DNA of 64,000 nt from CAYPTY01 sp964413935 (GTDB lineage Bacteria; Bacteroidota; Rhodothermia; Balneolales; Balneolaceae): assembly GCA_964413935.1 (NCBI GenBank), contig CAYPTY010000009.1, forward strand, positions 48,382 to 112,381. Direction: 5' to 3'. Numbering within the stretch: the first letter of the stretch is position 1; every line of letters begins with the position of its first letter. Below, one piece after another: positions 16,248-25,081 of this stretch. The position numbers were made by a program, and so were the translations under genes. The notes beneath the pieces are model-generated. The model made no database searches, was not told the origin of the DNA, and was given only the letters and a program-made list of their open reading frames with translations.

Positions 16248-17579
16248 TCAGAGCAGCTTGCTTGCCAGATTTGCCAGCTCTGATCGCTCGCCTTTTTCAA
16301 GGTTCACATGGGCATACATTTCGTTGTTATGCATGCGGTCCACAAGGTAGCTCAAACCGTTACTCTGTGCATCCAGATAAGGGGTATCAATCTGGAAGAT
16401 ATCGCCTGTAAAGACCACTTTGGTGTTATCACCGGCTCGGGTGATAATGGTTTTGATCTCATGAGGCGTGAGGTTCTGGGCTTCATCCACTATGAAAATC
16501 ACATTGGAGAGGGAACGTCCCCGAATATAAGCCAGCGGTACGATGCGCAGCTTTTCGGTCTGTACCATCTCATCAATTTTCTTGAATTGTTTGGATGTTT
16601 CCTTGAACTGATTTTTGATGAAACTCAGATTATCCCACAGCGGCTGCATGTATGGATCTACCTTTTCTCGTGCATCACCCGGCAGGTATCCGATGTCTTT
16701 GTTGCTCAGGGGTACGATGGGACGAGCCAGGTAAATCTGTTTGAATAAGCTTCGCTGTTCCAGTGCACTTGCCAGGGCAAGGAGCGTTTTGCCGGTTCCG
16801 GCTGAACCGGTTACCGTCACCAGTTTAATATCCGGATTCATCAATGCATGAATAGCGAAAGTCTGTTCGGCATTTTTGGGTATGATACCGTAGGCATTCA
16901 GCTTTTCCACATGCTGAAGTTTCTTCTTAGCAGGGTTATACCACCCCAGCGCTGATGAAGAGTGATTCTTCAGGATGTAATAGTGATTGGCAATCGGGTT
17001 TTCTTCCATGATATCAGTGGCTTTTAGCTCACCTTTTTCATAGAACTTTGGAATTACTTCTCCGTCTTCAAGTTGTAGATCTGTTTTACCCCGGTATAGA
17101 TGCTCGATATCCTTAACACGCACCGTTTCGTAATCCTCAGCTTCAATATTCAGCGCCCTTGCTTTAAGCCTCAGGTTTATATCCTTTGACACAAGGATCA
17201 CCTTTCGATTTGGATTGTCTTCCATCAGCTTGAGCGTGGTATTGAGTATGCGGTGGTCGTTTTTGGCAGAACCAAAAACCTGTGAGGCATCCACCTGACT
17301 TGATTCATCGGCCAGCACTTTAAGCTTACCGTGACTGCGGCCATTGAGCGGAATCCATTCCCGCAGCATATTGGCATCAGATATTTTATCAAGGTAGCGG
17401 ATGAACTCTCGGGCGTGGAGGTTCGTCACCGTGTTACCCTTCTTGAACGTATCGATCTCTTCAAGAACGGTTATGGGGATAGCGATGTCGTTTTTTTCGA
17501 AGTTTTTAACAGCATCATAGTCATATAAAAGAACGGAAGTATCTAGTACAAAGATTTTAGTCTCTTTTTTTCTCGGCAT
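16248..17579 (-). CDS. PIN-PhoH family protein (PhoH2-like RNase/ATPase)
   Basis: The 443-residue protein joins an N-terminal PIN ribonuclease domain to a PhoH ATPase. PIN acidic residues are visible in FVLDTSVLLYD (Asp13), VLEEID, KNDHRIL (Asp108) and SKDINLR (Asp133). The PhoH half carries Walker A GSAGTGKT (258-265), Walker B FIVDEAQN and the FTGDIFQID sensor block. In related PhoH2 proteins the two domains unwind and cut RNA, and the family is often tied to phosphate stress or RNA turnover. No phosphate-regulation gene is adjacent. The downstream TAA converges on murI. Confidence 0.92.
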   Translation of the reverse strand: MPRKKETKIFVLDTSVLLYDYDAVKNFEKNDIAIPITVLEEIDTFKKGNTVTNLHAREFIRYLDKISDANMLREWIPLNGRSHGKLKVLADESSQVDASQVFGSAKNDHRILNTTLKLMEDNPNRKVILVSKDINLRLKARALNIEAEDYETVRVKDIEHLYRGKTDLQLEDGEVIPKFYEKGELKATDIMEENPIANHYYILKNHSSSALGWYNPAKKKLQHVEKLNAYGIIPKNAEQTFAIHALMNPDIKLVTVTGSAGTGKTLLALASALEQRSLFKQIYLARPIVPLSNKDIGYLPGDAREKVDPYMQPLWDNLSFIKNQFKETSKQFKKIDEMVQTEKLRIVPLAYIRGRSLSNVIFIVDEAQNLTPHEIKTIITRAGDNTKVVFTGDIFQIDTPYLDAQSNGLSYLVDRMHNNEMYAHVNLEKGERSELANLASKLL

Positions 17580-17721
17580 GCAAATGAGATTAAGAATTAA
17601 TACTTCTTCAGGCAGCTTGGTCTGTAAAAGAACGGCACACGCAATAACGCTAAAGCACTGCCGAGATGCAATCCAATCCCGGGATTTAATGCAGAGTTAA
17701 TGCAGAGTCTTTCGATTACAG

Positions 17722-18498
17722 TCAGTGCCTGAGCAGCTCAAAAAGACCGATTCCAAGCGCTATTGCAGCATTCAGGCTCTCAACATGCACCTGTTCTTCT
17801 CCGGCTATGCGCACTTTCATTCTCTCCGGACTGTACAGTTTGGGATCCACACCATTGGCTTCATTTCCGATAAGCAGAAGACTTTTATCCGGAGGATGCA
17901 CTTCCCTGATGGAAAAAGATTCAGCTGATGCATCCAGCATAATCACCTGCCAGCCAGATGCCTCAGCATCCTTAAGCAGATCATTCATTTCACCACTTAA
18001 CACTGGGATGGTCCCCGTTGCTCCGGCTGTAGAGCGAACCACCTTGGGGTTGTAAACATCCACTGAACCATAGCTCAGTAAAATACCCTGTGCCCCGAAC
18101 CAGGCCGCTGTACGAATCATGGTTCCGGCATTTCCGGGATCCTGAATACGGTCAAAGGCCACAATAACCCCCTTTTGAATATTGAATAAATCAGCGGCAA
18201 CCGGTTCAGAAGGCATGTTACACAGTGCAATAATGCCCTGCGGTGTTTCAGTGTCCACAACATGATCCAGATCCTCCTTACTGAGAATCCTTATTTTCTC
18301 GCCAAATCCGTTTGTTTTGGTGAGTTCCTCCACGAAACGCTCTTCCGTAAATACCGAAACAACATCCACGATTCCATTGGCCAGTAACTGATATACAGCC
18401 CGGAACCCTTCCACTACAAACATCTGCTCTTTCTGTCGATGTTTGCGCAGTTTCAGTTTCCTGAGCAATGTAATTTCGTTACGTGAGGCCGCTTGCAT
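17722..18498 (-). CDS. TrmH/SpoU-family RNA 2'-O-methyltransferase
   Basis: The 258-residue protein has a short N-terminal substrate-binding domain (LRKLKLRKHRQKEQMFVVEG, a typical opening) and a C-terminal SPOUT methyltransferase. The three knot motifs are present: motif 1 DRIQDPGNAGTMIRTAAWFG, motif 2 LLLIGNEANGV and motif 3 VESLNAAIALGIGLFELL. It methylates a ribose 2'-hydroxyl in rRNA or tRNA using S-adenosylmethionine. The exact nucleotide cannot be assigned because several subgroups look alike. The 142-base gap to phoH contains a direct repeat of TTAATGCAGAG-like sequence around 17685-17708 but no gene. Confidence 0.92.
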   Translation of the reverse strand: MQAASRNEITLLRKLKLRKHRQKEQMFVVEGFRAVYQLLANGIVDVVSVFTEERFVEELTKTNGFGEKIRILSKEDLDHVVDTETPQGIIALCNMPSEPVAADLFNIQKGVIVAFDRIQDPGNAGTMIRTAAWFGAQGILLSYGSVDVYNPKVVRSTAGATGTIPVLSGEMNDLLKDAEASGWQVIMLDASAESFSIREVHPPDKSLLLIGNEANGVDPKLYSPERMKVRIAGEEQVHVESLNAAIALGIGLFELLRH

Positions 18499-18592
18499 GC
18501 CCGAAAGTACACCTCTTTATTCAGTGCATCAATCAAAAATCTTATTTACAAAATCTCCTATCTTCAGGCTCATCACTAAAAAATGATCGTAC

Positions 18593-20101
18593 ATGGAATT
18601 TCTGAAAACAATTGGAATCGAAGGAGTTAATGCAGGCAGTAGTACCGGGCAGGCTTTTCTTGAAAGCAATAATCATATCATCAGTAAAACACCTATTGAC
18701 GGGAAGCCTATTGCTCAGATATCGATAACCACCAAAGAGCAATACGAACACATTGTTGAAACTGCTGAAAAGGCATTTCTGACATGGAGGGAAATGCCTG
18801 CTCCAAAGAGAGGAGATATTGTTCGGCAAATCGGCAACAAACTCCGGGAATACAAAGAACCCCTTGGTAAGCTGGTTACCTACGAAATGGGCAAAATATA
18901 TCAGGAAGGTCTGGGTGAAGTTCAGGAAATGATTGATATCTGTGATTTTGCCGTTGGGCAAAGCCGCATGCTGTACGGACTTAGCATGCATTCCGAGCGC
19001 CCGCAGCATCGCATGTATGAGCAATGGCATCCACTGGGTATTGTGGGTATCATTTCAGCATTCAACTTCCCGGTAGCCGTGTGGAGCTGGAATGCCATGC
19101 TTGCAGCGGTTTGCGGGGATGTGATGATATGGAAAGCATCCGAAAAAACACCCCTTTGTGCTCTTGCCGTGCAGAAAATCATCGCTCAGGTTCTGAAAGA
19201 GAATGACCTGCCTGAAGGAATTTTCAGTATGGTAACAGGTGACCGCGAACTGGGTGAATGGATGACCAATGACAAACGTATTCCGCTAATTTCAGCTACC
19301 GGTTCCATACGAATGGGCCGGAAAGTAGCCAAAACGGTGGGCGGCCGGCTCGGCAAAACCATTCTGGAACTGGGTGGCAATAATGCCATTGTAATATCAG
19401 ATCAGGCCGACATCGAAATGGCGGTTCGGGCAACTGTTTTCGGTGCGGTGGGCACCTGCGGACAGCGATGTACCTCAACACGCCGGCTGATCATCCATGA
19501 AAAAGTATATGATCAGGTAAAAGAACGATTGCTGGAAATCTATGAGAAAGTAAGCATCGGTAACCCGCTCGAAAACGAAACCCTTGTTGGACCGATGATT
19601 GACCAGGATGCTATCGACAATATGCAGAAGTCGCTGAAGCAGGTTGTTAAGGAAGGCGGAGAAATCATTTTTGGTGGAGAGCAACTTGATCGGGAAGGAT
19701 TTTACGTACGGCCAGCCATCGCTGAAGCAGAACCTCATTTCGAAATTGTAAAGGAGGAAACCTTTGCTCCCCTGCTTTATCTAATGAAATATGCTGATCT
19801 GCAAGAAGCCATCCGCATCCATAATGAGGTAACTCAGGGCCTCAGCTCAGCCATGTTTACCCTGAATATGAGAGAAGCGGAAACCTTCCTCAGTGCCCGT
19901 GGTTCAGACTGTGGTATCGCAAATGTGAACATCGGTACTTCAGGTGCTGAAATCGGAGGTGCTTTTGGGGGTGAAAAAGACACCGGTGGCGGACGTGAAT
20001 CCGGCTCCGATGCCTGGAAAGCCTATATGCGCCGTCAAACCAACACCATCAACTGGAGTGATGAACTTCCGCTGGCGCAGGGAATCTCTTTTGATTTCTG
20101 A
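18593..20101 (+). CDS. ALDH7-family aldehyde dehydrogenase (aminoadipate-semialdehyde type)
   Basis: The 502-residue NAD-dependent dehydrogenase has catalytic Cys293 (CGQRCTSTRR) and general base Glu259 (LELGGNNAIV). The cofactor-binding blocks AFNFPVAVWSWN and ATGSIRMGRKVA are present. The sequence AVWSWN together with GTCGQRCTSTRRL and FGGEKDTGGGRESGSDAWK is typical of the ALDH7 group, including alpha-aminoadipic semialdehyde dehydrogenase (antiquitin/AmaB/Pcd), which acts in lysine breakdown by oxidising aminoadipate semialdehyde/piperideine-6-carboxylate. No other lysine-degradation gene is adjacent, so the pathway is inferred. The start is ATG 18593. A heptad repeat begins 2 bases after its stop. 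Confidence 0.9.
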   Translation: MEFLKTIGIEGVNAGSSTGQAFLESNNHIISKTPIDGKPIAQISITTKEQYEHIVETAEKAFLTWREMPAPKRGDIVRQIGNKLREYKEPLGKLVTYEMGKIYQEGLGEVQEMIDICDFAVGQSRMLYGLSMHSERPQHRMYEQWHPLGIVGIISAFNFPVAVWSWNAMLAAVCGDVMIWKASEKTPLCALAVQKIIAQVLKENDLPEGIFSMVTGDRELGEWMTNDKRIPLISATGSIRMGRKVAKTVGGRLGKTILELGGNNAIVISDQADIEMAVRATVFGAVGTCGQRCTSTRRLIIHEKVYDQVKERLLEIYEKVSIGNPLENETLVGPMIDQDAIDNMQKSLKQVVKEGGEIIFGGEQLDREGFYVRPAIAEAEPHFEIVKEETFAPLLYLMKYADLQEAIRIHNEVTQGLSSAMFTLNMREAETFLSARGSDCGIANVNIGTSGAEIGGAFGGEKDTGGGRESGSDAWKAYMRRQTNTINWSDELPLAQGISFDF

Positions 20102-20103
20102 TA

Positions 20104-20166
20104 TGAGATTTGGGACGTGGAACGTGGGATATGGGATATGGGACATTGGACTATGGATATGAGACA
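20104..20166. repeat. Tandem degenerate heptanucleotide repeat, 9 units
   Basis: From 20104 the sequence divides into nine 7-base units: TGAGATT, TGGGACG, TGGAACG, TGGGATA, TGGGATA, TGGGACA, TTGGACT, ATGGATA and TGAGACA. It spans the gap between the ALDH7 gene and the RidA-like gene, and the RidA start codon (20159) lies inside it. The period equals that of the repeats at 8996 and 31711. Confidence 0.7.
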
Positions 20167-20698
20167 CAAGATTTCGAAACTGTTCTTTCTCGTTACTTTT
20201 TGCCTGATTACAGCATTAGTTTCAGCACAGGATAAAAGTCCGGAGATGAAGCTGGCTGAGCTCGGGGTAACACTTCCAGAAATCGGGGAACCCTCCGCCA
20301 GTTTTGTACACGTGGTTAGAACCGGGAACTTGCTTTTTCTTTCCGGGAAAGGCTCCCGAACAAAGAAAGGTGAACTCATTACCGGCAAAGTGGGAAAAGT
20401 CCTTACTGTGGAAGAAGGTTATAAAGCGGCTGAAAGTATAGCTTTGCAGCACCTTGCTGTTGTTAAGAATGAGATTGGTGACTTATCCAGAGTTAAACAG
20501 ATCGTAAAGGTTCTGGGTATGGTTAATTGTGAACCTGATTTTACTCAACACTCTTCCGTGATCAATGGTTACTCAGATTTCATGGTAGCCGTGTTTGGTG
20601 ATAAGGGAAAACACGCCCGTTCAGCCGTGGGGATGTCAAGCCTGCCGGCCAACCTTGCCGTTGAAATCGAAGTGATTGTTGAGATTGAAGAGAACTGA
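20159..20698 (+). CDS. Exported RidA (YjgF/YER057c) family protein
   Basis: From ATG 20159 the protein has 179 residues and begins with a signal peptide (MRHKISKLFFLVTFCLITALVSAQ). The RidA domain follows, with VVRTGNLLFLSGKG, the long helix block LQHLAVVKNEIGDLSRVKQIVK, and HARSAVGMSSLPANLAVEIE, which contains the arginine that binds the carboxylate of imine/enamine intermediates in RidA enzymes. Classic RidA is cytoplasmic and hydrolyses 2-aminoacrylate; an exported form suggests a different substrate or a periplasmic role. Alternative ATGs at 20117 and 20153 would translate part of the heptad repeat. Confidence 0.85.
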   Translation: MRHKISKLFFLVTFCLITALVSAQDKSPEMKLAELGVTLPEIGEPSASFVHVVRTGNLLFLSGKGSRTKKGELITGKVGKVLTVEEGYKAAESIALQHLAVVKNEIGDLSRVKQIVKVLGMVNCEPDFTQHSSVINGYSDFMVAVFGDKGKHARSAVGMSSLPANLAVEIEVIVEIEEN

Positions 20699-20706
20699 AG
20701 CCCGGT

Positions 20707-22053
20707 TCAGAGATGATTCTCCATTTTTTTCATCAGTTCTTCCACATAGGTCGAATGCTCCGGCTTCATCAATACTGACCTGAGGATGGTCACTGTTTCC
20801 TGATCAGCCTTAAAATCGGGATGCAAGCTGCAAAATTGTTTTGCGGGCATTTTATAGAGGGAAACATAGAATTCCTTGTTCCTCATCCCATCATCAAACA
20901 GTTGTTTTGACAGAGCTGAAACCCGGGATAGGGTTTTATCCTCAGGGATCGGGAAATAGGCTATGATGTCCAGTTCCGGTTCCTTGAGTGGCTTCAGCTT
21001 TGAACTTTCCTTAAGCAGATTGAACATATGCATGGCAGCGAAACGGCATTGTTTCATGATCGGGCCAAAACCGTTGTTTTCCTGCAGGGGAAAAAGCTTC
21101 AGGGTTGTCCAGAAAGCAGCTGCGGCAGCTCCGGCACGGGAGCATTCCAGGCTGATTTCCCCCAGGTGAAGTTCATCCGAGGTGTAATAGGTGTAGGGGG
21201 AATCGTGCAGGTAAAATCTACCAACTTCCGGATCTTTAAAAAGTACAGACCCGCATCCATAAGGTTGTAAACCATGTTTATGAGGGTCGATCACAATACT
21301 GTCTGCTTCCTGAATGACCTCCCAAGCAGCCGAATCAATGAGGCCGGAATTCCGGATGGTGTGGAAAAACCCACCATAGGCACAATCGATGTGAATACGA
21401 ATGCCTTTTTCTTTTGCGATGGGTAAGATCCGGTGCAGGGGCTCCACATCACCTAAACCGGTTGTGCCCAGCGTCACAACCAGAGTCCCTGTTTCTGATG
21501 GATCCACGCTCTGCACGTCCGGCATTCCCTTTTCATCCACCGATACTTTTGTTGATGACATACCCAGTACTTCAGCCATCCGCTGATGGGTGTAATGGGC
21601 TTGTTCAGAATAGGCGATCCCCTTTTCCGGATGGGACTTTCTGGCGACCCATAAGGCTTCCAGATTCGCGATGGTTCCGCTTGCCGTGAGATGGCCCAGA
21701 TAGGTTTCCCCATAACCAAAAAACCTGGCCAGCTCAGCCATGATTTCTTTCTCCATGGCACTTGTGGGAGGTCCGCCATCCAAAGCATGGTTATTCGGAT
21801 TTATGCTCATGGCTATGCTGTATGCTGCCCATGCTACCGGATGAGGTGGCTTCAGCATTTGCCCTGCATACATCGGATGGTGAAAGGGGTAATTGCCCTC
21901 AAGCCGCTCAAGCAATTCCTTAAAGACTTCATGAACCCTGCTCTCATCCAATTTCAGGGTTGGATCGGTATCCCACTCCCCATAACTTTCTTTCCACTCC
22001 CCGAATTTTTGAAGCCAGTTATCCGGAAATCCGGAAGCAGAATAATCCTTCAT
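20707..22053 (-). CDS. Pyridoxal-phosphate group II amino acid decarboxylase family protein
   Basis: The 448-residue protein belongs to the fold-type I group II decarboxylase family (glutamate/aromatic/diaminobutyrate decarboxylases and archaeal tyrosine/aspartate decarboxylases). The PLP lysine is Lys259 in DSIVIDPHKHG, and the PLP-ring aspartate is Asp223 in HIDCAYGGF. The substrate-side segment HPMYAGQMLKPPHP and the LTASGTIANLEAL phosphate-binding region are intact. The precise amino acid is uncertain. It converges with ridA, 8 bases apart, and ends a reverse group containing DUF3078 and PyrR-like genes. Confidence 0.88.
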   Translation of the reverse strand: MKDYSASGFPDNWLQKFGEWKESYGEWDTDPTLKLDESRVHEVFKELLERLEGNYPFHHPMYAGQMLKPPHPVAWAAYSIAMSINPNNHALDGGPPTSAMEKEIMAELARFFGYGETYLGHLTASGTIANLEALWVARKSHPEKGIAYSEQAHYTHQRMAEVLGMSSTKVSVDEKGMPDVQSVDPSETGTLVVTLGTTGLGDVEPLHRILPIAKEKGIRIHIDCAYGGFFHTIRNSGLIDSAAWEVIQEADSIVIDPHKHGLQPYGCGSVLFKDPEVGRFYLHDSPYTYYTSDELHLGEISLECSRAGAAAAAFWTTLKLFPLQENNGFGPIMKQCRFAAMHMFNLLKESSKLKPLKEPELDIIAYFPIPEDKTLSRVSALSKQLFDDGMRNKEFYVSLYKMPAKQFCSLHPDFKADQETVTILRSVLMKPEHSTYVEELMKKMENHL

Positions 22054-22065
22054 AGTCTTATTTGA

Positions 22066-22944
22066 TCAATACAGGTTAAACTGCAGACCAACAGCCAGCA
22101 CCTGTTTAACCTGCAGTTCGGTGGAGAAGTCGTCATCGTACATGATGTCGAACTGGAAAACGGTGTTTATGGTAGAGTTGATCTTGCCGGTAAACTGATT
22201 TACCCATATAAAATCCGTGCTTCGCAGCGAACGGTTCACGTTGGTAAAGGATCCGAACTGGCTGGCGAGGGTGATATTTTTGGCAATCTCCTTTTCAAAG
22301 TCGATAGTGAAACCAAAACCGGCCTCATTCCGGAAATTTTCACCTTCACTCACCCCGTAAAGGGTTGCCAGGCTGTCGATGGTTACAATGGTTTGCTTGA
22401 GTGCCACACCACCATCAAAGGATAGATAATCGGTGGGTGAATATTCCAGACCGGCATTTTGGGTTATGTAACCCGGTGCCAGGAAGTCGGAAATTTTAAT
22501 GTCTGTGTTATTCGGACCCTTTTCATATTCAAAACCCTCATCAAACTGGGAAATAAAACCGGCGGTGGCAAAGAGTTTAATATGGCTGCCCTCGTAAGGG
22601 ATGGTGTAGGTCCACCGGTTCCTGATAGCGATCCGGTCATCCGTTTTTCTTACGCCCTGATTATCGATACGCGCCCGGCCATAGTTTAGATTAATAATAA
22701 ATCCGTAGGCATATCTTTGTTTTCGGAATTTACCGGTAACCGACGATCCTCCGGTTGCTGATACACTGCTGACCCCACCCGGAGACCAGTTTGAATACTG
22801 TGCCTGGGTTCCATTCAGACTGGCTATCCAATTGTAATCCCATCCCTTCAAAGTATCCGGGACGTTAATGGTTTCCTGTGCCTGAAGTTTAGCAAATGGG
22901 CTAAGCAGGAATACAGCCAATACGGCAAATAAAAATCGCTTCAT
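22066..22944 (-). CDS. DUF3078 outer-membrane-type protein
   Basis: The 292-residue protein has a signal peptide (MKRFLFAVLAVFLLSPFAKLQAQ) and a beta-barrel-like pattern of alternating residues with a C-terminal LAVGLQFNLY. The segment WIASLNGTQAQYSNWSPGGV and the following GKFRKQRYAYGFIINLNYG are typical of DUF3078, a Bacteroidota-associated family of unknown function. It is probably an outer-membrane protein. It lies 5 bases from the PyrR-like gene upstream and 12 from the decarboxylase downstream, so the three may be co-transcribed. The biochemical role is unknown. Confidence 0.87.
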   Translation of the reverse strand: MKRFLFAVLAVFLLSPFAKLQAQETINVPDTLKGWDYNWIASLNGTQAQYSNWSPGGVSSVSATGGSSVTGKFRKQRYAYGFIINLNYGRARIDNQGVRKTDDRIAIRNRWTYTIPYEGSHIKLFATAGFISQFDEGFEYEKGPNNTDIKISDFLAPGYITQNAGLEYSPTDYLSFDGGVALKQTIVTIDSLATLYGVSEGENFRNEAGFGFTIDFEKEIAKNITLASQFGSFTNVNRSLRSTDFIWVNQFTGKINSTINTVFQFDIMYDDDFSTELQVKQVLAVGLQFNLY

Positions 22945-22949
22945 TTAAT

Positions 22950-23447
22950 TTATTTTTGAGTGGTTAATAAGACTTTGTCGGGTTCCTCTCCCTGCAGGAT
23001 CAGGTCGATGCGCTCATTCAATTTGGTTGGAACATGGGTGCCGGTGTAAGAAGCTTCGACGGGGTATTTTCGGTGTCCGCGATCGAGAAGAACAGCAACC
23101 TTTATCTGGGCCGGTGTTTTCCCGGAAAAGATGTTCAGGATGGCGGAGAATACCGTCCCGGCTGAAAAGATAACATCATCAACCAGCACCACAAAACGCT
23201 GATCGGTATCCGGAATTTCACCCTCAAACTTCTGATCAGCAACATTATACCGGAACAATTCCGCCTTCACCGCACAGGTATGGTGTAAATGCTCATGGAT
23301 GATCCGGGACACGGCATATCCTCGTTCATTAAGCCCTATAATCAGCGGATGGTCATCCTCACCCAGGTCCTCCCAAATCTGCAGAGCTATCCGTTTTAAA
23401 CTTCTCCGGATCCGGTTGGTTCCCATCAATTCAATTTCTTTAATCAT
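22950..23447 (-). CDS. pyrR: PyrR-like phosphoribosyltransferase
   Basis: The 165-residue protein has the type I phosphoribosyltransferase fold. The PRPP loop is FVVLVDDVIFSAGTVFSA (Asp90-Asp91), and the segment VAVLLDRGHRKYPVEASYTG followed by THVPT matches the PyrR family. PyrR proteins sense UMP and PRPP and can attenuate pyrimidine operons or act as uracil phosphoribosyltransferase. The PyrR-type GRT in the loop is AGT here, so regulatory behaviour may differ. pyrF, the one pyrimidine gene in this window, is about 7 kb away, and no PyrR-binding attenuator was seen. It is divergent from ytxH. Confidence 0.8.
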   Translation of the reverse strand: MIKEIELMGTNRIRRSLKRIALQIWEDLGEDDHPLIIGLNERGYAVSRIIHEHLHHTCAVKAELFRYNVADQKFEGEIPDTDQRFVVLVDDVIFSAGTVFSAILNIFSGKTPAQIKVAVLLDRGHRKYPVEASYTGTHVPTKLNERIDLILQGEEPDKVLLTTQK

Positions 23448-23537
23448 CTCTGAAGATAAGAAGTACTTTTCTCCTAATCACCTGAGTTATATTGCTTAAC
23501 TACTCAAAAAGATTGGCTGAAACCTTTGCCAAATTAT

Positions 23538-23557
23538 GTTAACTTTACAGTGTTAAC
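23538..23557. promoter_or_regulatory. Paired GTTAAC sites in a divergent promoter region
   Basis: The self-complementary hexamer GTTAAC occurs at 23538-23543 and 23552-23557, 14 bases apart, between the pyrR-like gene and the ytxH gene, about 25 bases before the latter's start. Such paired palindromes can be an operator. No candidate regulator is nearby, so this is weak. Confidence 0.25.
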
Positions 23558-23581
23558 CAAACTTCAGAATTGGAGAGAATT

Positions 23582-23878
23582 ATGAATACACCCGTGAAAA
23601 TAGCCCTTACAGCAATAGCATCATTTGCGGGAGGTTACCTTTTAGGATTACTCACCACCCCGCACAGCGGAAAAGAAAACAGGGAGTGGATCGGACACAA
23701 TGCCGATGAAGCCCGCAAGTGGGTAGGCGATAAGGGCCACAACTTTGTGGAAGAAAGCGAAAAACGCATTACTGAAATTGCCGGAAACCTCAGACAGAGT
23801 GTTAAAGACAGCATTCCTGATCTGTACGAAGCTACCGAAGACATTAAGCTGAACGATAAAGAATTAAAGAATGGATGA
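23582..23878 (+). CDS. YtxH-domain small membrane protein
   Basis: The 98-residue protein has one N-terminal transmembrane segment (VKIALTAIASFAGGYLLGLLTTPHSG) followed by a charged amphipathic helical tail with repeated DEARKWVGDKG- and EKRITEIAGNL-like elements. The hydrophobic segment ending in a glycine-rich GLLTTPHSGKENR turn matches YtxH/general-stress-like proteins, which are often stress-induced and of unknown function. A good ribosome site, GGAGAG at 23572-23577, precedes ATG 23582 and decides against the TTG at 23570. The stop overlaps the start of the DUF2851 gene by 8 bases. Confidence 0.8.
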   Translation: MNTPVKIALTAIASFAGGYLLGLLTTPHSGKENREWIGHNADEARKWVGDKGHNFVEESEKRITEIAGNLRQSVKDSIPDLYEATEDIKLNDKELKNG

Positions 23879-25034
23879 ATACTGGCTCCATCAGCCGGAG
23901 TCTGTTTTTCATCACATTTGGCAACATCAACTTTTTGATCATACATCCCTTTGCACACCTTCAGGGGATGCGATTCAGCTTATCAACCCAGGAAGTCTGA
24001 ATCAATCAGATGGTCCGGATTTCAGAAAGGCAACCATCCGTGCAGCAGGCATGGTCTGGCATGGGGATGTTGAACTGCACCTCAACGAATCCGACTGGTT
24101 CCAACATCAGCATCACAAGGATCACAACTACGACGCTGTAGTATTGCATGTTTTCCTACATGGCGGTAAAAAGGCCAGATGCTCCAATGGGTCTGAACCC
24201 CTCCGCCTTGATCTGATGGGCCGTATAAGCAAAGTTCTGAAACCTTTTGTATTTAACGGAATGCAGTCCAGGCTCAGCTGTGCTTCCAGTCTTCACCTCA
24301 TCAGCGAAGAAGTAATCCTTAAACAGCTGAATGCCGCTCTTTATCGTTATTTTGAAGACAGAATTCAACTTATTCAAAAGGAATTCGATCCTTCCCTGCC
24401 CCTCAGTAAAGCCTGGAAACGGGCCCTCACTATTCGCCTAATTGAAGCACTTGGATATCAGCATAATAAGGAAGCTTTTCTCATTACCGGCCGTCACTTT
24501 GCAGAACTGCAATCACTCACAGGTACAGCCGGGTCATTTGCCAGAGAAGCCCGTAAAAAAGCGGAAGCATTGCTTAAAACCGGAAAAATTCGCTGGAACT
24601 ATAAATCCGTACGCCCCGGTAACCACCCCAATATACGGCTAAAACAGAGTATTGACCTGGCTCTGGCAATACAAAACATTGACTTTTCCCGCTTCTTAAA
24701 AGATGATCCCACACAAAGCTGGAAAACAATCTGCAAAGAAGCCGGCCTGAATCCGACGAATTCCCGGATGAAAAAAATGAGACAGCTGGTTTACCTTCCC
24801 GCTCTTTATCTGCTTGGTTCGCTGCTGGCACATCGCAGCCTGGGTAACAGGGCAAACCAGTTATGGATCAAGGGAAACATCCCCTTACCCTCCCTTATTC
24901 AGCGATCCTTCAAAGCCTCCGGATTCACCGAAAAACTACAACGCCATCCAGGTATTTATCCCCAGTGGAAAAGCTACTGCAAGCCCTCTGCATGCGAAGC
25001 CTGCAATATATTTAAAAAGGTAATTGAATCTTGA
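23871..25034 (+). CDS. DUF2851 family protein
   Basis: The 387-residue soluble protein has the DUF2851 signature: an N-terminal EYWLHQPESVFHHIWQHQLF block, then NQSDGPDFRKATI and WHGDVELHLNESDW, both rich in histidine and acidic residues that could bind metal. The C-terminus contains a cysteine-bearing KPSACEACNIFKK segment. The family is found mainly in Bacteroidota-like bacteria and has no assigned function; the conserved DGPDF and DVELH motifs look nuclease-like, but that is only inference. It overlaps ytxH by 8 bases and precedes tRNA-Gln by 47 bases. Confidence 0.85.
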   Translation: MDEYWLHQPESVFHHIWQHQLFDHTSLCTPSGDAIQLINPGSLNQSDGPDFRKATIRAAGMVWHGDVELHLNESDWFQHQHHKDHNYDAVVLHVFLHGGKKARCSNGSEPLRLDLMGRISKVLKPFVFNGMQSRLSCASSLHLISEEVILKQLNAALYRYFEDRIQLIQKEFDPSLPLSKAWKRALTIRLIEALGYQHNKEAFLITGRHFAELQSLTGTAGSFAREARKKAEALLKTGKIRWNYKSVRPGNHPNIRLKQSIDLALAIQNIDFSRFLKDDPTQSWKTICKEAGLNPTNSRMKKMRQLVYLPALYLLGSLLAHRSLGNRANQLWIKGNIPLPSLIQRSFKASGFTEKLQRHPGIYPQWKSYCKPSACEACNIFKKVIES

Positions 25035-25081
25035 TTGCCAATAATCATCTTTCTATTTTTGGGGTCTGTCTGAAAAGGCAC

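Noticed and set aside
20117..20158. Extended RidA N-terminus from ATG 20117.
   Set aside because: The added residues come from the heptad repeat and would put non-signal sequence before a good signal peptide.
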